Assembly: GCF_009730915.1 (NCBI RefSeq)
Contig: NC_052481.1
Location: 18,968,386 to 19,032,385 of the forward strand
From: Dioscorea cayenensis subsp. rotundata
Taxonomy: Eukaryota; Streptophyta; Magnoliopsida; Dioscoreales; Dioscoreaceae
DNA length: 64,000 nucleotides
Direction: 5' to 3'
Position numbers and translations under genes: made by a program. How positions within the stretch are numbered: the first letter of the stretch is position 1; each line of letters opens with the position of its first letter. This document shows positions 44,702-56,777 of this stretch, in pieces. A model generated the notes under the pieces. That model did not search any database. It was not told the DNA's origin and was given only the letters and a program-made list of their open reading frames with translations.

Positions 44702-45535
44702 ATGACATACCAAGGTTTACATGCCAGATCAAACAGCATGCCTACAAGATCCCACCCCATGATAGCCACAGCAGAGGAAGAGCTGAACAAGCTAAAAGCT
44801 TGTGCCATGGTTTCACCAAAGATGATTTGCAAATCATTGAGCAGTCTGAGTGCTTTCTATGACTGCACTGAAGAGCTCCTTCACTTGCCTAGCAACCAAC
44901 AGGCCTTCTCTCATTCACAGAAGAAGAAATGGGTGGAAGAGGAGTTAGATGCTTCTCTAAGGTTGGTGGAACTCTATGCTATCATTAGAGATACCTTGGC
45001 TGCAACAAAAGAGCATGGTCAAGAACTTGAGATGGTTCTAAGAAGGAAGAGAAGCATGACCAATGAAAGAAAACATCAATTTCACATGCAGTCAGAAAAG
45101 AAGACAAGAAAGAGTATCAAGAACTGTGTAAAAGCATTGAAGCAGATGGATGGGAAGGACTCTGATAGATCAACAGTTTCTACGATATTTACTGAAGCAA
45201 GAGATGTCACCATATTTCTCTTGCAATCAGTTGCATCTTCTTTACCTCCAAGCTCCACACAGAAAAAAAGCAGATGGTCTTTGGTCTCAAAAGCCTTGCA
45301 CAAGAAAAAGGTGACATGCGAAGAGTTTGAAGATTCAAATTGCGGCAATTTCTCATTCAATTCAATATGTGAGTGTGTTTCATGCAAAGATGTTGATGCC
45401 TTGAGAGTGGTGAAGGCACAAGATCAATTGGCAGAAATGAGGAGCAGCTTAGAAGGGCCTGAGATGGAATTAGAGTCTCTCTATAGTAAACTAATCCGAA
45501 ACAGAGTCTCCCTTCTCAACTTGCTAGGCCAATAA
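44702..45535 (+). CDS. DUF241 family protein, copy 6 (277 aa)
   Basis: Intronless member, function unknown. It starts MTYQGLHARSNSMPTRSHP; positions 2-3 differ from the common MADQ. Blocks are MVSPKMICKSL, WVEEELDASLRLVEL, LRRKRSM, acidic cassette CEEFEDSNCGNFSFN and C-terminus NLLGQ. Several conserved positions are changed (ELYAII for ELCGII, SLEGPEMELESLYSKL with a helix-breaking proline), which may mean relaxed constraint. It shares KEHGQ and SEKKTRKS with copy 7. A long LINE begins 128 bp after the stop. Confidence 0.88.
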   Translation: MTYQGLHARSNSMPTRSHPMIATAEEELNKLKACAMVSPKMICKSLSSLSAFYDCTEELLHLPSNQQAFSHSQKKKWVEEELDASLRLVELYAIIRDTLAATKEHGQELEMVLRRKRSMTNERKHQFHMQSEKKTRKSIKNCVKALKQMDGKDSDRSTVSTIFTEARDVTIFLLQSVASSLPPSSTQKKSRWSLVSKALHKKKVTCEEFEDSNCGNFSFNSICECVSCKDVDALRVVKAQDQLAEMRSSLEGPEMELESLYSKLIRNRVSLLNLLGQ

Positions 45536-45663
45536 CAGATATTTCTTCCCCGCCTTGTGATCAGCATCCGCATTTTAAAGGAAATTCCTGATCATTCTTT
45601 GTAAATCAAAGTTTTGTGTATGAATTGTAGTATATGAAATTGCTTGATCAAAACATCAATTTT

Positions 45664-48600
45664 CATTTTTGATAAAAGTGGATAAACCACAACTTTATTG
45701 AATAAAGAACAAGAGAAAAAGACAAACATAAAGAAAGTAACACAACAATGCAGAAGAAGTAAACAGATTAAGGACCTTACCAAGGGTGAGGAATATAAAG
45801 AAAGGAAAAGACAGAACATATAGGTAGAAAGAGACTGGGCCGGCTAAGACTTCCAAAAGGAGTCACAGGTCTGCTCAAACTGCAGCAAACAGAAGACTAC
45901 TCCCGGTCTAACGTGTGTGCAGTATTGCCAAAATGCTCTGCAACTCTTGCACTTATGAAGCTGAGAGAGCGCTTGATCCTCAGAGAGGCTTCTAGATTAG
46001 CCTGTTGATAAGCCCCTGAATCTGCAGAAAGCCATGAAAGGAGCATATTAGCAGTCTTAGATAATACAAAATGAGGGGGTAGAAAATCTAAGGAAAATAT
46101 GCGGTTATTCCATTCTAGCCAAATATTCCAAATAATTACTCGGAAACTGAGATCCCAAAGATTCTAAAGATTGGAATTTAGAGGTGGAATTCAGGAGGTC
46201 CAAATACTGGAAGTTGAGGATGGGAAAGAACTTGGAGTAAAAATTTGTAAGAAGAAGGACCAAATTCACTCCGAAAATTCACAACCCAAAAATAGGTTTT
46301 CCACCATTTCAAAACCTTTGTGGTAGAGAACACAGGTGTCTGTTGCGTTTAGATTACAATTTTTCTTAAAAAGGTTCTCAAGAGTAAGAATTTTATTTTC
46401 CCAAACAAGCCAGCAAAATAAGTGATTTTACTTGGGGATTTGGTTTTCCAGAACCGAGAGTAAAGCTGACTACAAATTCCTCCATCTATTAAGAATTTGT
46501 AGAAGGACTTAACAGAGAATATTACATTTTTTTCTGATGACCAAGTATTGAAATCCTCCTGATTATTAGAACAGTCCGGAATTGAATTCAAGAGTGTGGA
46601 AAGATCATGAATTATAGATGTTCGGAAGAGGTTCCCTAGAGAGTTGAGGAATTGAGTCATTTGTCTTAAAGAAATCTAGGGAAAGTTACAATCCATGAAC
46701 AATGATGGCCAGATGTTTTTAGGAGATTGTCCTTCATGCCATTAATCAAACCAAAAGGAAGTGCTAGCACCATTTTTAATTGTTTTGGAGATACATGCTC
46801 TAAATGATGGCAGTGTGGTGTTAATCCCTGCCCAGAAGAAGGATTTATTTCTCAGGGGTTGTTGAAATAAAGCTCCAGGAGGTTTTCTAATAGAATAATT
46901 AGCATTGATAATGTTGCTCCAACAGTAATTTGGATTCAAAGTGATCTTCCACCACCATTTTCCAAGTAGAGCTTTGTTGAACTCCTGAAGGTTAAGGATT
47001 CCTTAACCACCCATGTTACAAGGTCGGCAGATCCTTTTCCAAGCCACCAATCTGATTCCATTGGAACTAAGATCTGGTCCTTTTCATAGAAAATCTCTTC
47101 TAATCTTATCAATGTCGTGTATAAACCATGCAGGTAGTTTAAATACCAACATCCAGTAAACTGGAATTGTGGATAAGACAGAGTTGATAAGGGTTAGTGG
47201 ACCCCCTAAAGATAGATAGTTTGTTTTCTAGGGTGTGAGACTAGATTGGACCATCCTAATGAGCTTTGCCCAATCATGACGTTTTGGTCATCTTCCATAT
47301 AGGGGAACTCCTAGGTATGTAATTGGAAGACAATCTCTATTGCAGTTTAGAATCCCTGATGAGGATAAATGTGGTTGGTAGCCATAATTTGTGGAATATA
47401 GGCAACTTTTTGAGAAATTAATTGAGAGGCCAGAAGATCCTTCGAAGAGGTAAAGAATTAATTTAATTATTTGAAGATCTTCATGTCCCCCCAGAGAGAA
47501 GATGACAAGATCATCTGCATATTGCAAGTGACATATGCTATTTGATTGGTCGAGTTAAACTCCGATTAAGGCTTTTGATCTAATTGCATGGTTGAACATT
47601 ACACTGAGAACATCTGCAGCTAGAGCAAATAGAAGAGGAGAGAGGGGATCTCCTTGTCTCAATCCTCTCTTGCAACGGATATATCCCTGGGTTGTTCCAT
47701 TAACGAGGATCTGTGTCTTTGCAGTTTTTAGAATGGTATGAACCCAGGATAACCATCAGGGACCGAATCCCCTTGATGCTAAAATTTCTAGAAGGATGTT
47801 CCAGTTTAAAGAGTCAAAAGCTTTTGCAAAATCCACTTTAAAGACAAAGCCGAGAAGTTTCTTTTTTTGAAGATTAAAAATTACTTCTTGAGCTGCAACA
47901 ATATTATCTGCAATACATCTACCTTTAATGAAACCAGATTGGGATTATTCAACTAGAACAATAATCACTTGACTCAGCCTTGAAGCAAGGATCTTAGAAA
48001 TGATTTTACAAGTAAAGTTAATTAAACTGATGGGTCTGAAATCAGAAACGTTTGTAAGATCCCTTGTTTTGGCAATAAGTGTAATATGCACCCAGTTAAG
48101 GCGCTCAAAGTTGATCGAACCATCATAAAAATCATCACAAAGTTTTATGAGGTTTTCCTAGATAAGGTCCCAGTGATTCTGAAAGAAGAAAAATGGGAAA
48201 CCATCTGAACCTGGAGCCTTATCATCGTTTAAGCTAAAAACTTCTTGTTTAATCTCTTCTGGAGTAAAAGGAAGTTCAAGAGTGGAGATATCAATTCTTT
48301 CCTTGTAGTCAAATAAGTTTTCCCAATCAAGTAGGAATCTATGAGAGATTGGAGTACCAAGTTGTAATTGAAAATGTTCAGTAAATATTTTAGCAATTTC
48401 TTGGTTTCCTTCTACCCATTGGTCACTGAAACGAATGCGGGGTATGAAATTTTTATTCCTTCTTCCATTCGCAAGAAGGTGAACAAACTATGTATTTAAG
48501 TCTCCCTCTTTAAGCCAGGTGATTCTGGAGCTTTGTTTTTAGTAAATTTCTTCTTGATTTAGTAAAGATAAAAGCTCAATTCAGATTTGAGATAAACGAT

Positions 48601-51600
48601 TGGACTCAATTTCAGAGAGAGGTCTACTTTCATGTAAAGAATCAAGTGAATTTAATTCTACAAGTAAGGTTTTCTTGTAGATATTCTGGGCTCCAAATGT
48701 ATCCTTGGCCCAGTTGAGGAGTTTAACTTTTAAAAATGCTAATTTTTTTGGGATAATGAAAGCCCCGCAGCTTTCAGGGTTTATATCAAACCACTAACCT
48801 TGAATTAAATTCTCTAATTGTTTGTTAGTGTACCAAGATTTTTGAATCTGAAAATTCGAGGTCTAGGGTGATGATTCCCAAATTCTTGGCAAATAAGGGA
48901 GTGGTCTGATCCAATTCTGGGAAGTGCATAATGAGGGCCAATTATGGGAGTAAAGGAATCGATCCAAACGGACCCGGATCTAATCAGTTTGTCCATTTGA
49001 CCAAGTGAAGCTGCGCCCATGTAATTAAAGGTGGATCAAATAGAGTAAGTTCACCTAAGATATTTTGAGAAATAGCTATATCTCTTGAGTGTATGTCTCC
49101 TTTGTTTTTATCTTCTAGTATAAATAAAGTATTGAAGTCTCCGCAGATAACCCAAGGAACATTGTGAAGATTTCTAATTATGCGAAGCTCATTCCAAAAT
49201 TCAGCTTTGAGGGATCTAGAATTAGGGACATAAACACTAGTACAAGCCCAGATTGAGTTACTTGCTTGGTTTGTAAATTCTATTGTAATTAAAAAGGTTC
49301 CTTTGTGAATTAGGGTGCCAATAACTTGAGAGAGATCCCAAGCTATAATGATACCTTCAACAGTGTCTACTGCTGGTAAGAATTCATAGGTATTCAGACG
49401 CGAACCCCCAATCGATCTCCAAATTGAACTGTGGAGATCATGAAATTTGGATTCTTGTAAGCAGACAATGTCTGCTCAAGAGGAAAAAATGAGATCTTTA
49501 ACTAAGTGGCGTTTATAGGGTCTTCCAAGACCACGAACATTCCAACTTAGAATTTTCACAAGAAAAGATTGGAATCTAGTTTCCATATCTCGAAGGAGAT
49601 CTAGTCGAATTGGTAAAATTTTCAACTCTGGTTGATTCAAGGTTGCGGATTCTGTCCAAACATTTGTTTTTATGATTTGGTGATCCTAGAAATTTGACAC
49701 CGCATACATTGCTATAATTAAAGAATTGAGCATCAGACCAAGAAGTAAAAACAGTATTAATAAGATTAGGCGTACCATCTCTCGGGTCCACAGAACATTT
49801 TTCTTTGTAGATCTGGGTGGATAAGGAACAAACCCGGCCTCTTCATTCCACTGACCAGATGGTTTCTTAGGTATGTCGCTTTTTCTTATCTGATTCTGGG
49901 CTTGGGAAGTGAAGGTGGATCAAAAGGTTACAATTCAGGCATTGAAGTAGGTATAATCTTCTCAAAACTGACTTCTTATGGAATTTTCCTTCCACTAGGC
50001 GGGAGCGGCTCAATATCAGTCAGTTGGTTAGCAATTAGGACCTCAAAATGTTGCTCAATCTCTAAGCAAGATAAATTCTCCTCGCTAAGGAATTGATCAT
50101 CCTCTACTATACCATCAATGGGGTAGTCATCATCGTCATCCCAGTCAACAAGCTCTTCATCAGAAGGATTTTCCAAGGAAGTGATCAGAGGAGATGGTTC
50201 CTATGAATAGAATTTATCTGTGTTTATACTTGGAACTAGAGTCCATCCCCCATGAATAATTCAAGTATTGCAATTGTAGGAGGGAGTAACTTCAGGTGAT
50301 TTGGTAAGGCATCATTTTTTTAAAGAAAATTATCTCATTTGCAATTGCAGTTGGCTCCTTAATGGTACCCGAAGAAATAACATCTTGATTAAAGGTCGGA
50401 AGAAGAGCCTTAGATTGATCAAGATTGATCAAATTTGAATCAGGATGCATTGAGTTTGGTTGTGTTGGATCACTTTGTGAAGTAGTGTAAGTGGTATTAT
50501 CTCGAGGCAAATGCTCATCAAGAGGAGAGAGAGTTAGTATAATATGAATGATCTCATCTGGAGGCATAACCAGATTCTGAGGAACAATATTTTCAAATGA
50601 GTCATCTCGAGATTGGTTCAGATTGGAATTATTGAGGGAATCATCTGAAACCTGATCTCGAGGCATAACGGACGCTTACATGGATCCAAGATGATCCATT
50701 AGGAGCTGATCACGAGGCAACGGAACGGCTATTGCGTGAGCCAGGATCACGTCGCCACCGTGAATGAGTAGTGTGTCCCTTTCCTCGTTTCTCTCACAAG
50801 AAATCGAAGGAATCTGGGGGACCACCGTCTGTTGTTCGCCGGAGCTCTGACGCTCATTGTCATCTGAGGTCTTCCTAACATCCCCGCAAGAGTGAACAGG
50901 GCCGGAGTCGTTTGAGGGATGTGGAAGCATGGAGGCTTTCCCTTTGGCTTCACGGGAAAACTAAGAATAATTGCCAGGCCGCAGAGCTGATCGGAAGGGC
51001 AACACCTCTGCTGTGGATGGAGAGGAAGTTTATGAGTTCTTCTGGGTTTTAGACTGAGGTACTGGACCCTGGATAACTTTGGAACAAATGACCGAACACC
51101 GTCATCTTCAATTCGGACTTTCAAGCTTCTCACTTCCACGTCAATAATCATCTCTAAAGGAAACGAGGTCGATGATTTTAATCTTACCAGAACTCTCATA
51201 TGTTCTAATGAAACATCTTCTTTTTTTCTGTATGAAGATCAGATCACCTAAAGGCTGAAGAACGGCGATGATAGAATCCCAATTCCAGTAGTGGAAAGGC
51301 AAGTTGGTTAACCTCACCCAGTTGTAGTTTCCAGCGGCAACGGCATGTGATCCAAATTCCGGCGTCCAATGAGAGAAGCGAACGGAGCAAGGGCCAAGAT
51401 TAGTGTTAAGAGTCATCGAACTCTTCCTACCTACTGCTGTGGTCGCGTTCGCCGAAGGGAAAGTGAGGATGAAGTCGTTGCCGAAAGGAGTAACATTCTC
51501 ACACTGATCGGAGTTAAGTTGGGCCAGAAGAGCTGCATGAAGCGAGTGAATGCTCGCATTACCAGAGTTAATTTTAATGATCACCATTCTTTTAAGATTG

Positions 51601-52510
51601 TCTTTCGATTGAATTATGGCTTCAGAGATCGGTAGAGAAACTCGGAGTGAAGAGTTCTCAGAGCTCGAACGAGGGACTGGTACATGAAGGAGAGTTTTAG
51701 GAGTGGTCTTCCGTCGATCTTTTCTTGGATCAGAGCTGGAGTATTTCAGAGGATATCTCGCAGCGAAATGGCCAGTGTCGGAGCATCGACGGCAGGTCAG
51801 TAAATGTCTACATTTTTTTTATTTTGTGACCTGGTCTCAAACATCTCTTGCAAACCTCCTCAGATTCCGGCGAGCGGTAAAGTTTGAGTGAAAAGGACTA
51901 ACCTTCATATAACTTCAAATGAGACTGGTGTGATAGATTTAGTGGGTGTGTGTGAGTGAAGAGTGGGAAGAGCTTGAGAGACAAAAGGGTAAAGAACAGA
52001 GAAGAACAAGGATGGGAGTCAAATTTGAAACTTCCTATTGCTTGCACGTTTTGCTTACACAGATATTAGCACATATATAGCTGAGTCAATACTGTCACAG
52101 CTTACAAACATTAAACGCTACAAACAAAAATAGAGACACTAGTATGGCATTGTTGTCATACAGGGTACGTCCAGACATAAAAGCAAAGTACTTTGTATCT
52201 AAAGACCAACGGTTTCTTCTGAGTATCCATCAACATGGTGATCGGTGTCTTGTGGTGGAGAACGTCAGACTACTTCAGCAAAAGAGACTCCTTCCTTCAC
52301 CGGCGAGTTTCTGTTCGGCTTTTGCATGTGTGTTTGAGGGGGGTCAGTGGGTGGTCTTCTGACAGAGCGAAAGTAAGGAGCGATAGAGTGAGAACCTCTG
52401 CGAGGTCCATTCCGGTGGCCATCTCGTGCTCTGCCGTGAGATTGATGAGCTCCGCCGCGATTGCCGCTAAGGAACCGCATCTTCTATGTGTTTTTTTGCA
52501 ATACTTAAAA
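45664..52510 (-). mobile_element. Near full-length LINE (plant L1 type), minus strand
   Basis: The most complete LINE here. On the minus strand, ORF1 (about 52480-49800) starts MRFLSGNRGG and includes a zinc knuckle (CKRCLRPGHKINEC in the duplicate at 53.4 kb) and a plant ORF1 RNA-binding-like segment (51141-51587). The endonuclease follows from about 49560 (ILSWNVRGLG, CLQESKF, GDFN, GSDHSL at 48900). Reverse transcriptase has KVDFAKAFDSLNW (47840), [18 protein letters not shown] (47650) and YADD (about 47520). The zinc-binding domain (FSVKSFYKFLIDGG) is near 46500. The 3' end is TTTATCCACTTTTATC. Several stops and shifts break both ORFs. A solo LTR sits in ORF1. Confidence 0.85.
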
Positions 52511-54350
52511 CATATATATATGATAAAAAGTGGATAAACCATTATTTATTAAAGCAAACTGAAAACTGTACAAGCTGGAACAGAATAGACCAACAAGAAC
52601 ACATCAAACAAGAACAAGGGACAAAGGAAAGCAAGGAAAACAAGAACCAGGACCGAGAATGGATAGAAGTTCATCACCAGAGGTGATGCACTTCTAACAA
52701 CCACAAAAAAGAACTAATAGAAGAAGAGACAAGAAAAGTAACACAGCTGAGTGGATGAAGTTTGCCAAAAAGAGACTGAGGTCTACTCGAGTGCTGGCGG
52801 GTGAAGGAATCTATCCTGAGGTGGTTGTGCCACAGTACCGAAAAGTTTGACCTGTCACTCATTCAGGAAGTTCAGTGAGCACTTGACATTCTAAATTGAG
52901 TCGCTAGGAAGTTGTTGGCGTGGATCTCTAGCCGCAGAAAGCCAAGCAAGAAGCAAGTGAATAACTTTGATAATAACTAAATGCAATGGTAAATCATGGA
53001 AGTTAAATATGCGAACGGAGCAAGGGCCATGATTAGTGTTAAGAGTCATTGAACTCTTCTTACCTACTGCTGTGGTTGCGTTCGCCGAAGAGAAAGTGAC
53101 GATGAAGTCGTTGCCGAAAGGAGTAACATTCTCACACTGATCGGAGTTAAGTTGGGCCAAAAGAGCTGTATGAAGCGAGCGAATGCTCGCATTACCAAAG
53201 ATAATTTTAATGATCACCATTCTTTTAAGATTGTCTTTCGATTGAATTATGGCTTCAGAGATCGGTAGAGAAACTCAGAGTGAAGAGTTCTCAGAGCTCA
53301 AATGAGGGATTGGTACATGAAGGAGAGTTTTAGGAGTGGCCTTCTGTCGATCTTTTCTTGGATCAGAGCTGGAGTATTTCAGAGGATATCACGCAGCGAA
53401 ATGGCCGATGTCGGAGCATTGACGGCAGGTCAATAAAGTCTACATTCATTGATTTTGTGACCTGGTCTCAAACATCTCTTGCAAACCTCCTCAGATTCTG
53501 GCGAGCGGTAACGTTTGAGTGAAAAGGACTGACCTTCATATAACTTCAAATGAGACTGGTGATCGGTGTCTTGTGGTGGAGAATGTCGGACTACTTCAGC
53601 AAAAGAGACTCCATCCTTCACCGGCAAGTTTTTGTTTGGCTTCGGCTTTTCCCTGTGTGTTTGAGGGGGATCAGTGGGTGGTCTTCTGACAGAGCGAAAG
53701 TAAGGAGCGATAGAGTGAGAACCTCTGCGTGGTTCATTCCGGTGGCCATCTCGTGCTCCGCCGTGAGATTGACGAGCTCCGCTACGATTGCCACTGAGGA
53801 ACCGCATCTTCTATGTGCTTTTTTTGCAATACTTAAAACATATATATATATATATATATGATAAAAGTGGATAAACTATTATTTATTAAAGCAAACTGAA
53901 AACTGCATAAGCTGGAATATAATAGACTAACAAGAACACATCAAACAAGAATAAGGGACAAAGGAAAGCAAGGACAACAAGAACCAGGACCAAGAAAGAA
54001 TAAAAGTTCATCACCAGAGGTGATGCACTTCTAACAACCACAAAAAATAACTAATAGAAGAAGAGACTAGAAAAGTAACACAGCTGAGTGGACAAAGTTT
54101 GCCAAAAAGAGACAGAGGTCTACTCATGCTAGCGGGGTGGGGGAATCAATCCTGAGGTGGTTGTGCCACGGTACCGAAAAGTTTAACCTGTCGCTCGTTC
54201 AGGAAGATCAGCGAGCACTTGACATTCTGAATTGAGTCGCTAGGAAGTTGTTGGCGTGCGTGGATCTCTAGCCGCAGAAAGCCAAGCAAGAAGCAAGTGA
54301 ATAACTTTGATAATAACTAAATGCAATGGTAAATCATGGAAGTTAAATAT
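51378..54350. repeat. Tandem duplication across a LINE-LINE junction
   Basis: Copy 1 (51378-53010) and copy 2 (53011-54350) each run from ORF1 of the long LINE through its 5' end and a (TA)n tract into the 3' end of the next LINE. The breakpoints share the 3-bp motif GCG (51378, 53011, 54351). Without the 310-bp solo LTR insertion in copy 1 the lengths are about 1323 and 1340 bp. Confidence 0.85.
51931..52235. mobile_element. Solo LTR (305 bp) in LINE ORF1
   Basis: Read on the minus strand it runs from TGTTGATGGATACTC to AAATCTATCA, with TG/CA ends. It is flanked by the 5-bp duplication TGGTG (51926-51930 and 52236-52240). The tandem copy of the LINE at about 53553 is uninterrupted there. 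Probably Copia by size; the parent element is not in the window. Confidence 0.88.
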
Positions 54351-55857
54351 GCGATTGTTTTTTCAAGCCAAATGTTCCCGAAAATTGTTTTTGAAAAAAG
54401 ATTCCAAAGAGCTTGATGCCGAGCATCTATGGATGGTATTCAAGACTTCCAAACCTCTGAAATTGATTGAAAATGGGAATGTATATTTAAGGTTTGTTAA
54501 AAGAATGCCCAAATGCTCATTGTAAAATCACACCTTAGAAGAAGGTGATATGTTGTTTCAGACCATTTATGGCACAATACACAAGTATCAGTAGCATTAT
54601 GAAGGTTAAAACCTCTCATGGCTAGATTGGTAAGAGTTAGGATTTTATCCTCACATGTTCTCAAGCATTTCAGTCTCCAGAAGGGTGGGTATAGTGAGCT
54701 ATTCATATCTCCATCCATGAGAAACTTATAGTATGAACGAACTGTAAAAATTTTGTTGAAGAGAATGGCATGTATAATAGGATGGGCGAACAAATACAAT
54801 CATCCATTAAATGTAGAAAAAGATAACAAGAGCAAATAGAAGAAACAAACAAGATACAATAGGAGTAGGTAGGAGGCTCTCGATCTGGAGACAATCGAAG
54901 ATGGTGGCATTGGTCAAATTGGCACAGCCGAGCGGAGACGAAGATGAGCTTAGTCATAGCCGATATTGGCCGTCAAATCACTACGATCGCTCATGCAGGA
55001 CCCCACCCAATCAAGGCTTCTTTTGACAATGGAAACCAGATTCTTGAGCTTTTCTATATTCAAGATAAATTTTTCCAGAGAGTACCTAAGTTTGGTCTTA
55101 TATCAGTTTGAGCACTAACTTTCAATTTGTATCAAAATGAGCACCAATTTTTAATTTCATTTCTCTAGCTTGGCAATTGGGGATTTTCGGTGGATTTTTG
55201 GTGATGTGGACGTCGGAAAGCTTGCGTGGATGCCCTGGGTCCACATCACCGACTCACCAACTCAGCCACTTAATCAATGTGGTTTTTTTTGTCTACATAG
55301 GATGTACACGTCAGCTTCTCTCCCATCATCCTTTTCTTTTTCTCTCTCCAGAATACTGTAGCCCTAGTGACGTGGACCCAGGGCATCCACGAAAGTTTTT
55401 CAACTTCCATGTCACCAAAAAACCACCGAAATCCCCAATTACCTTGCTGAAGAAATAAAATTAAAATTTGATGCTCATTTTGATACAAATTAAAAGTTAG
55501 TGCTCAAACTGATATAAGGCCAAACTTAGGTACTCACTAGAAAAATTCACCCGTTATATTCACCTCAAAGACTGAAAAAAACATGTGATTGATGTTGAGA
55601 ATAATCTAAAAAGGCAGGAGCAAAGTAGAATTGAAAATACGTGCATTTCATTCCATTCAAATATTGTAAATAATAGCCTGAACTAAGAGATCCCAAGTGT
55701 TCTAGAGTGGTAGCTCTAGGTCATTCCCCTAAAATCCGATAGCTCAACTAAAGAACTTGGGTACTAGGTAAGGTTGAATATATAACCATGGTAGTTCCAT
55801 ATTTTTTAGGCAAAAGGGCATGGAGTAAGAGATAGTTAATAGATTCGATTGATGTTG
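53862..55857 (-). mobile_element. Composite LINE 3' fragments (duplicate)
   Basis: Duplicate of the LINE block at 34177-36255. The minus strand encodes FTVRSYYKFLMDGD and YHLLLRCDFTMSIWAFF near 54500-54750. From about 54780 a second LINE 3' fragment follows, interrupted by the MITE. Frames are broken. Confidence 0.7.
55063..55554. mobile_element. Foldback MITE (492 bp) with ~190-bp inverted repeats
   Basis: The two ends are inverted copies of each other over about 190 bp (55063-55255 and 55363-55554). GAGTACCTAAGTTTGG on the left pairs with its complement near 55520-55535, and GTGGATGCCCTGGGTCCAC recurs inverted. An 8-bp duplication TATATTCA flanks it (55055-55062, 55555-55562). The duplicated locus has a single TATATTCA at 35937-35944. 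The 8-bp duplication suggests hAT, the long inverted repeats suggest Mutator; I leave this open. It has no coding capacity. Confidence 0.88.
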
Positions 55858-56526
55858 AAGTAGTTTCCAAGAACTTTCTTTAAGAATTAAAGGAAATCAT
55901 GATTGATTTGTCTCTTATGCCAATAAAATTATGTTATGTAATATATATAAGTTCTTCATTAGTGTAATCCTCTGATATTTTTTGTTATCTTTCTTCTGAG
56001 AATTATGAGATGCTATTATTCAATCTGGTGATGGGGCTGTTTGGGGGACAATCATTCAAATGATCCCATGCATGCATCTTATTCTAGTCTTTATTAATTG
56101 AAAGAACAACTGGAAACAATTGCATGGAGAGAAATATTTCTGACAAATAAGAGACATGCACTGAGATGGAACACGTGCACATACAATTTAGAAAACAAGG
56201 AACATCGCCAAGACAGAACAAAGCAAAAAAGAAAAGAAATGGAGATTTGGAACTACCTTCTCAAATAATGCATTCATTGCATGAATTTTATGTTTCTGAT
56301 GCTTGACATATAGGTGACAAATAGATTCCGAAAACACTGCCAATTTTTTCTGACGACAATTAAGAAGGCAAAAGAAATATGATTATGTATGAAAGTTCGT
56401 GTGCAGAATAAACAAGAGACAAGATCTGCTATAAAACACATGCCCGAGTGCATGATTAAAATCATATTGCCAATGCATCTGGTTTGATAAATGATACTCA
56501 AGATTAGTTAGTCATGTTCAATTGAA

Positions 56527-56697
56527 ATGCAAGGAATAAAGAAAGATTAGATGGCTGCAACCTGTTGGGCAGAAGTGGTACAACACAGTACTGCCAACTA
56601 AAAGATTGAGTGGTCACACATGATCATGATTCTTGTTGCTTCCCTGATGAACTACTCCTTTTTTCTATAATTAACAGTTGTTTGCTTCTTATATAAG
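56527..56697 (+). promoter_or_regulatory. Conserved upstream module and TATA box of DUF241 copy 7
   Basis: ATGCAAGGAATAAAG, AACCTGTTGGGCAGAAGTGG, CACACATGATCATGATTCTT and TATATAAG at 56690-56697, 88 bp before the ATG. Confidence 0.7.
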
Positions 56698-56777
56698 TAG
56701 AAGTATTCATAGGGCTAAAAACTCGACTCAGTCTCCTCGTTTCCCAGTTAACTTCTTCTTTGAAGAGAACATCAAAA

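Noticed and set aside
52521-53815. A separate, internally deleted LINE copy
   Set aside because: Both halves match the flanking LINE ends in the order expected for a tandem duplication with a GCG breakpoint, which explains them without an extra insertion.
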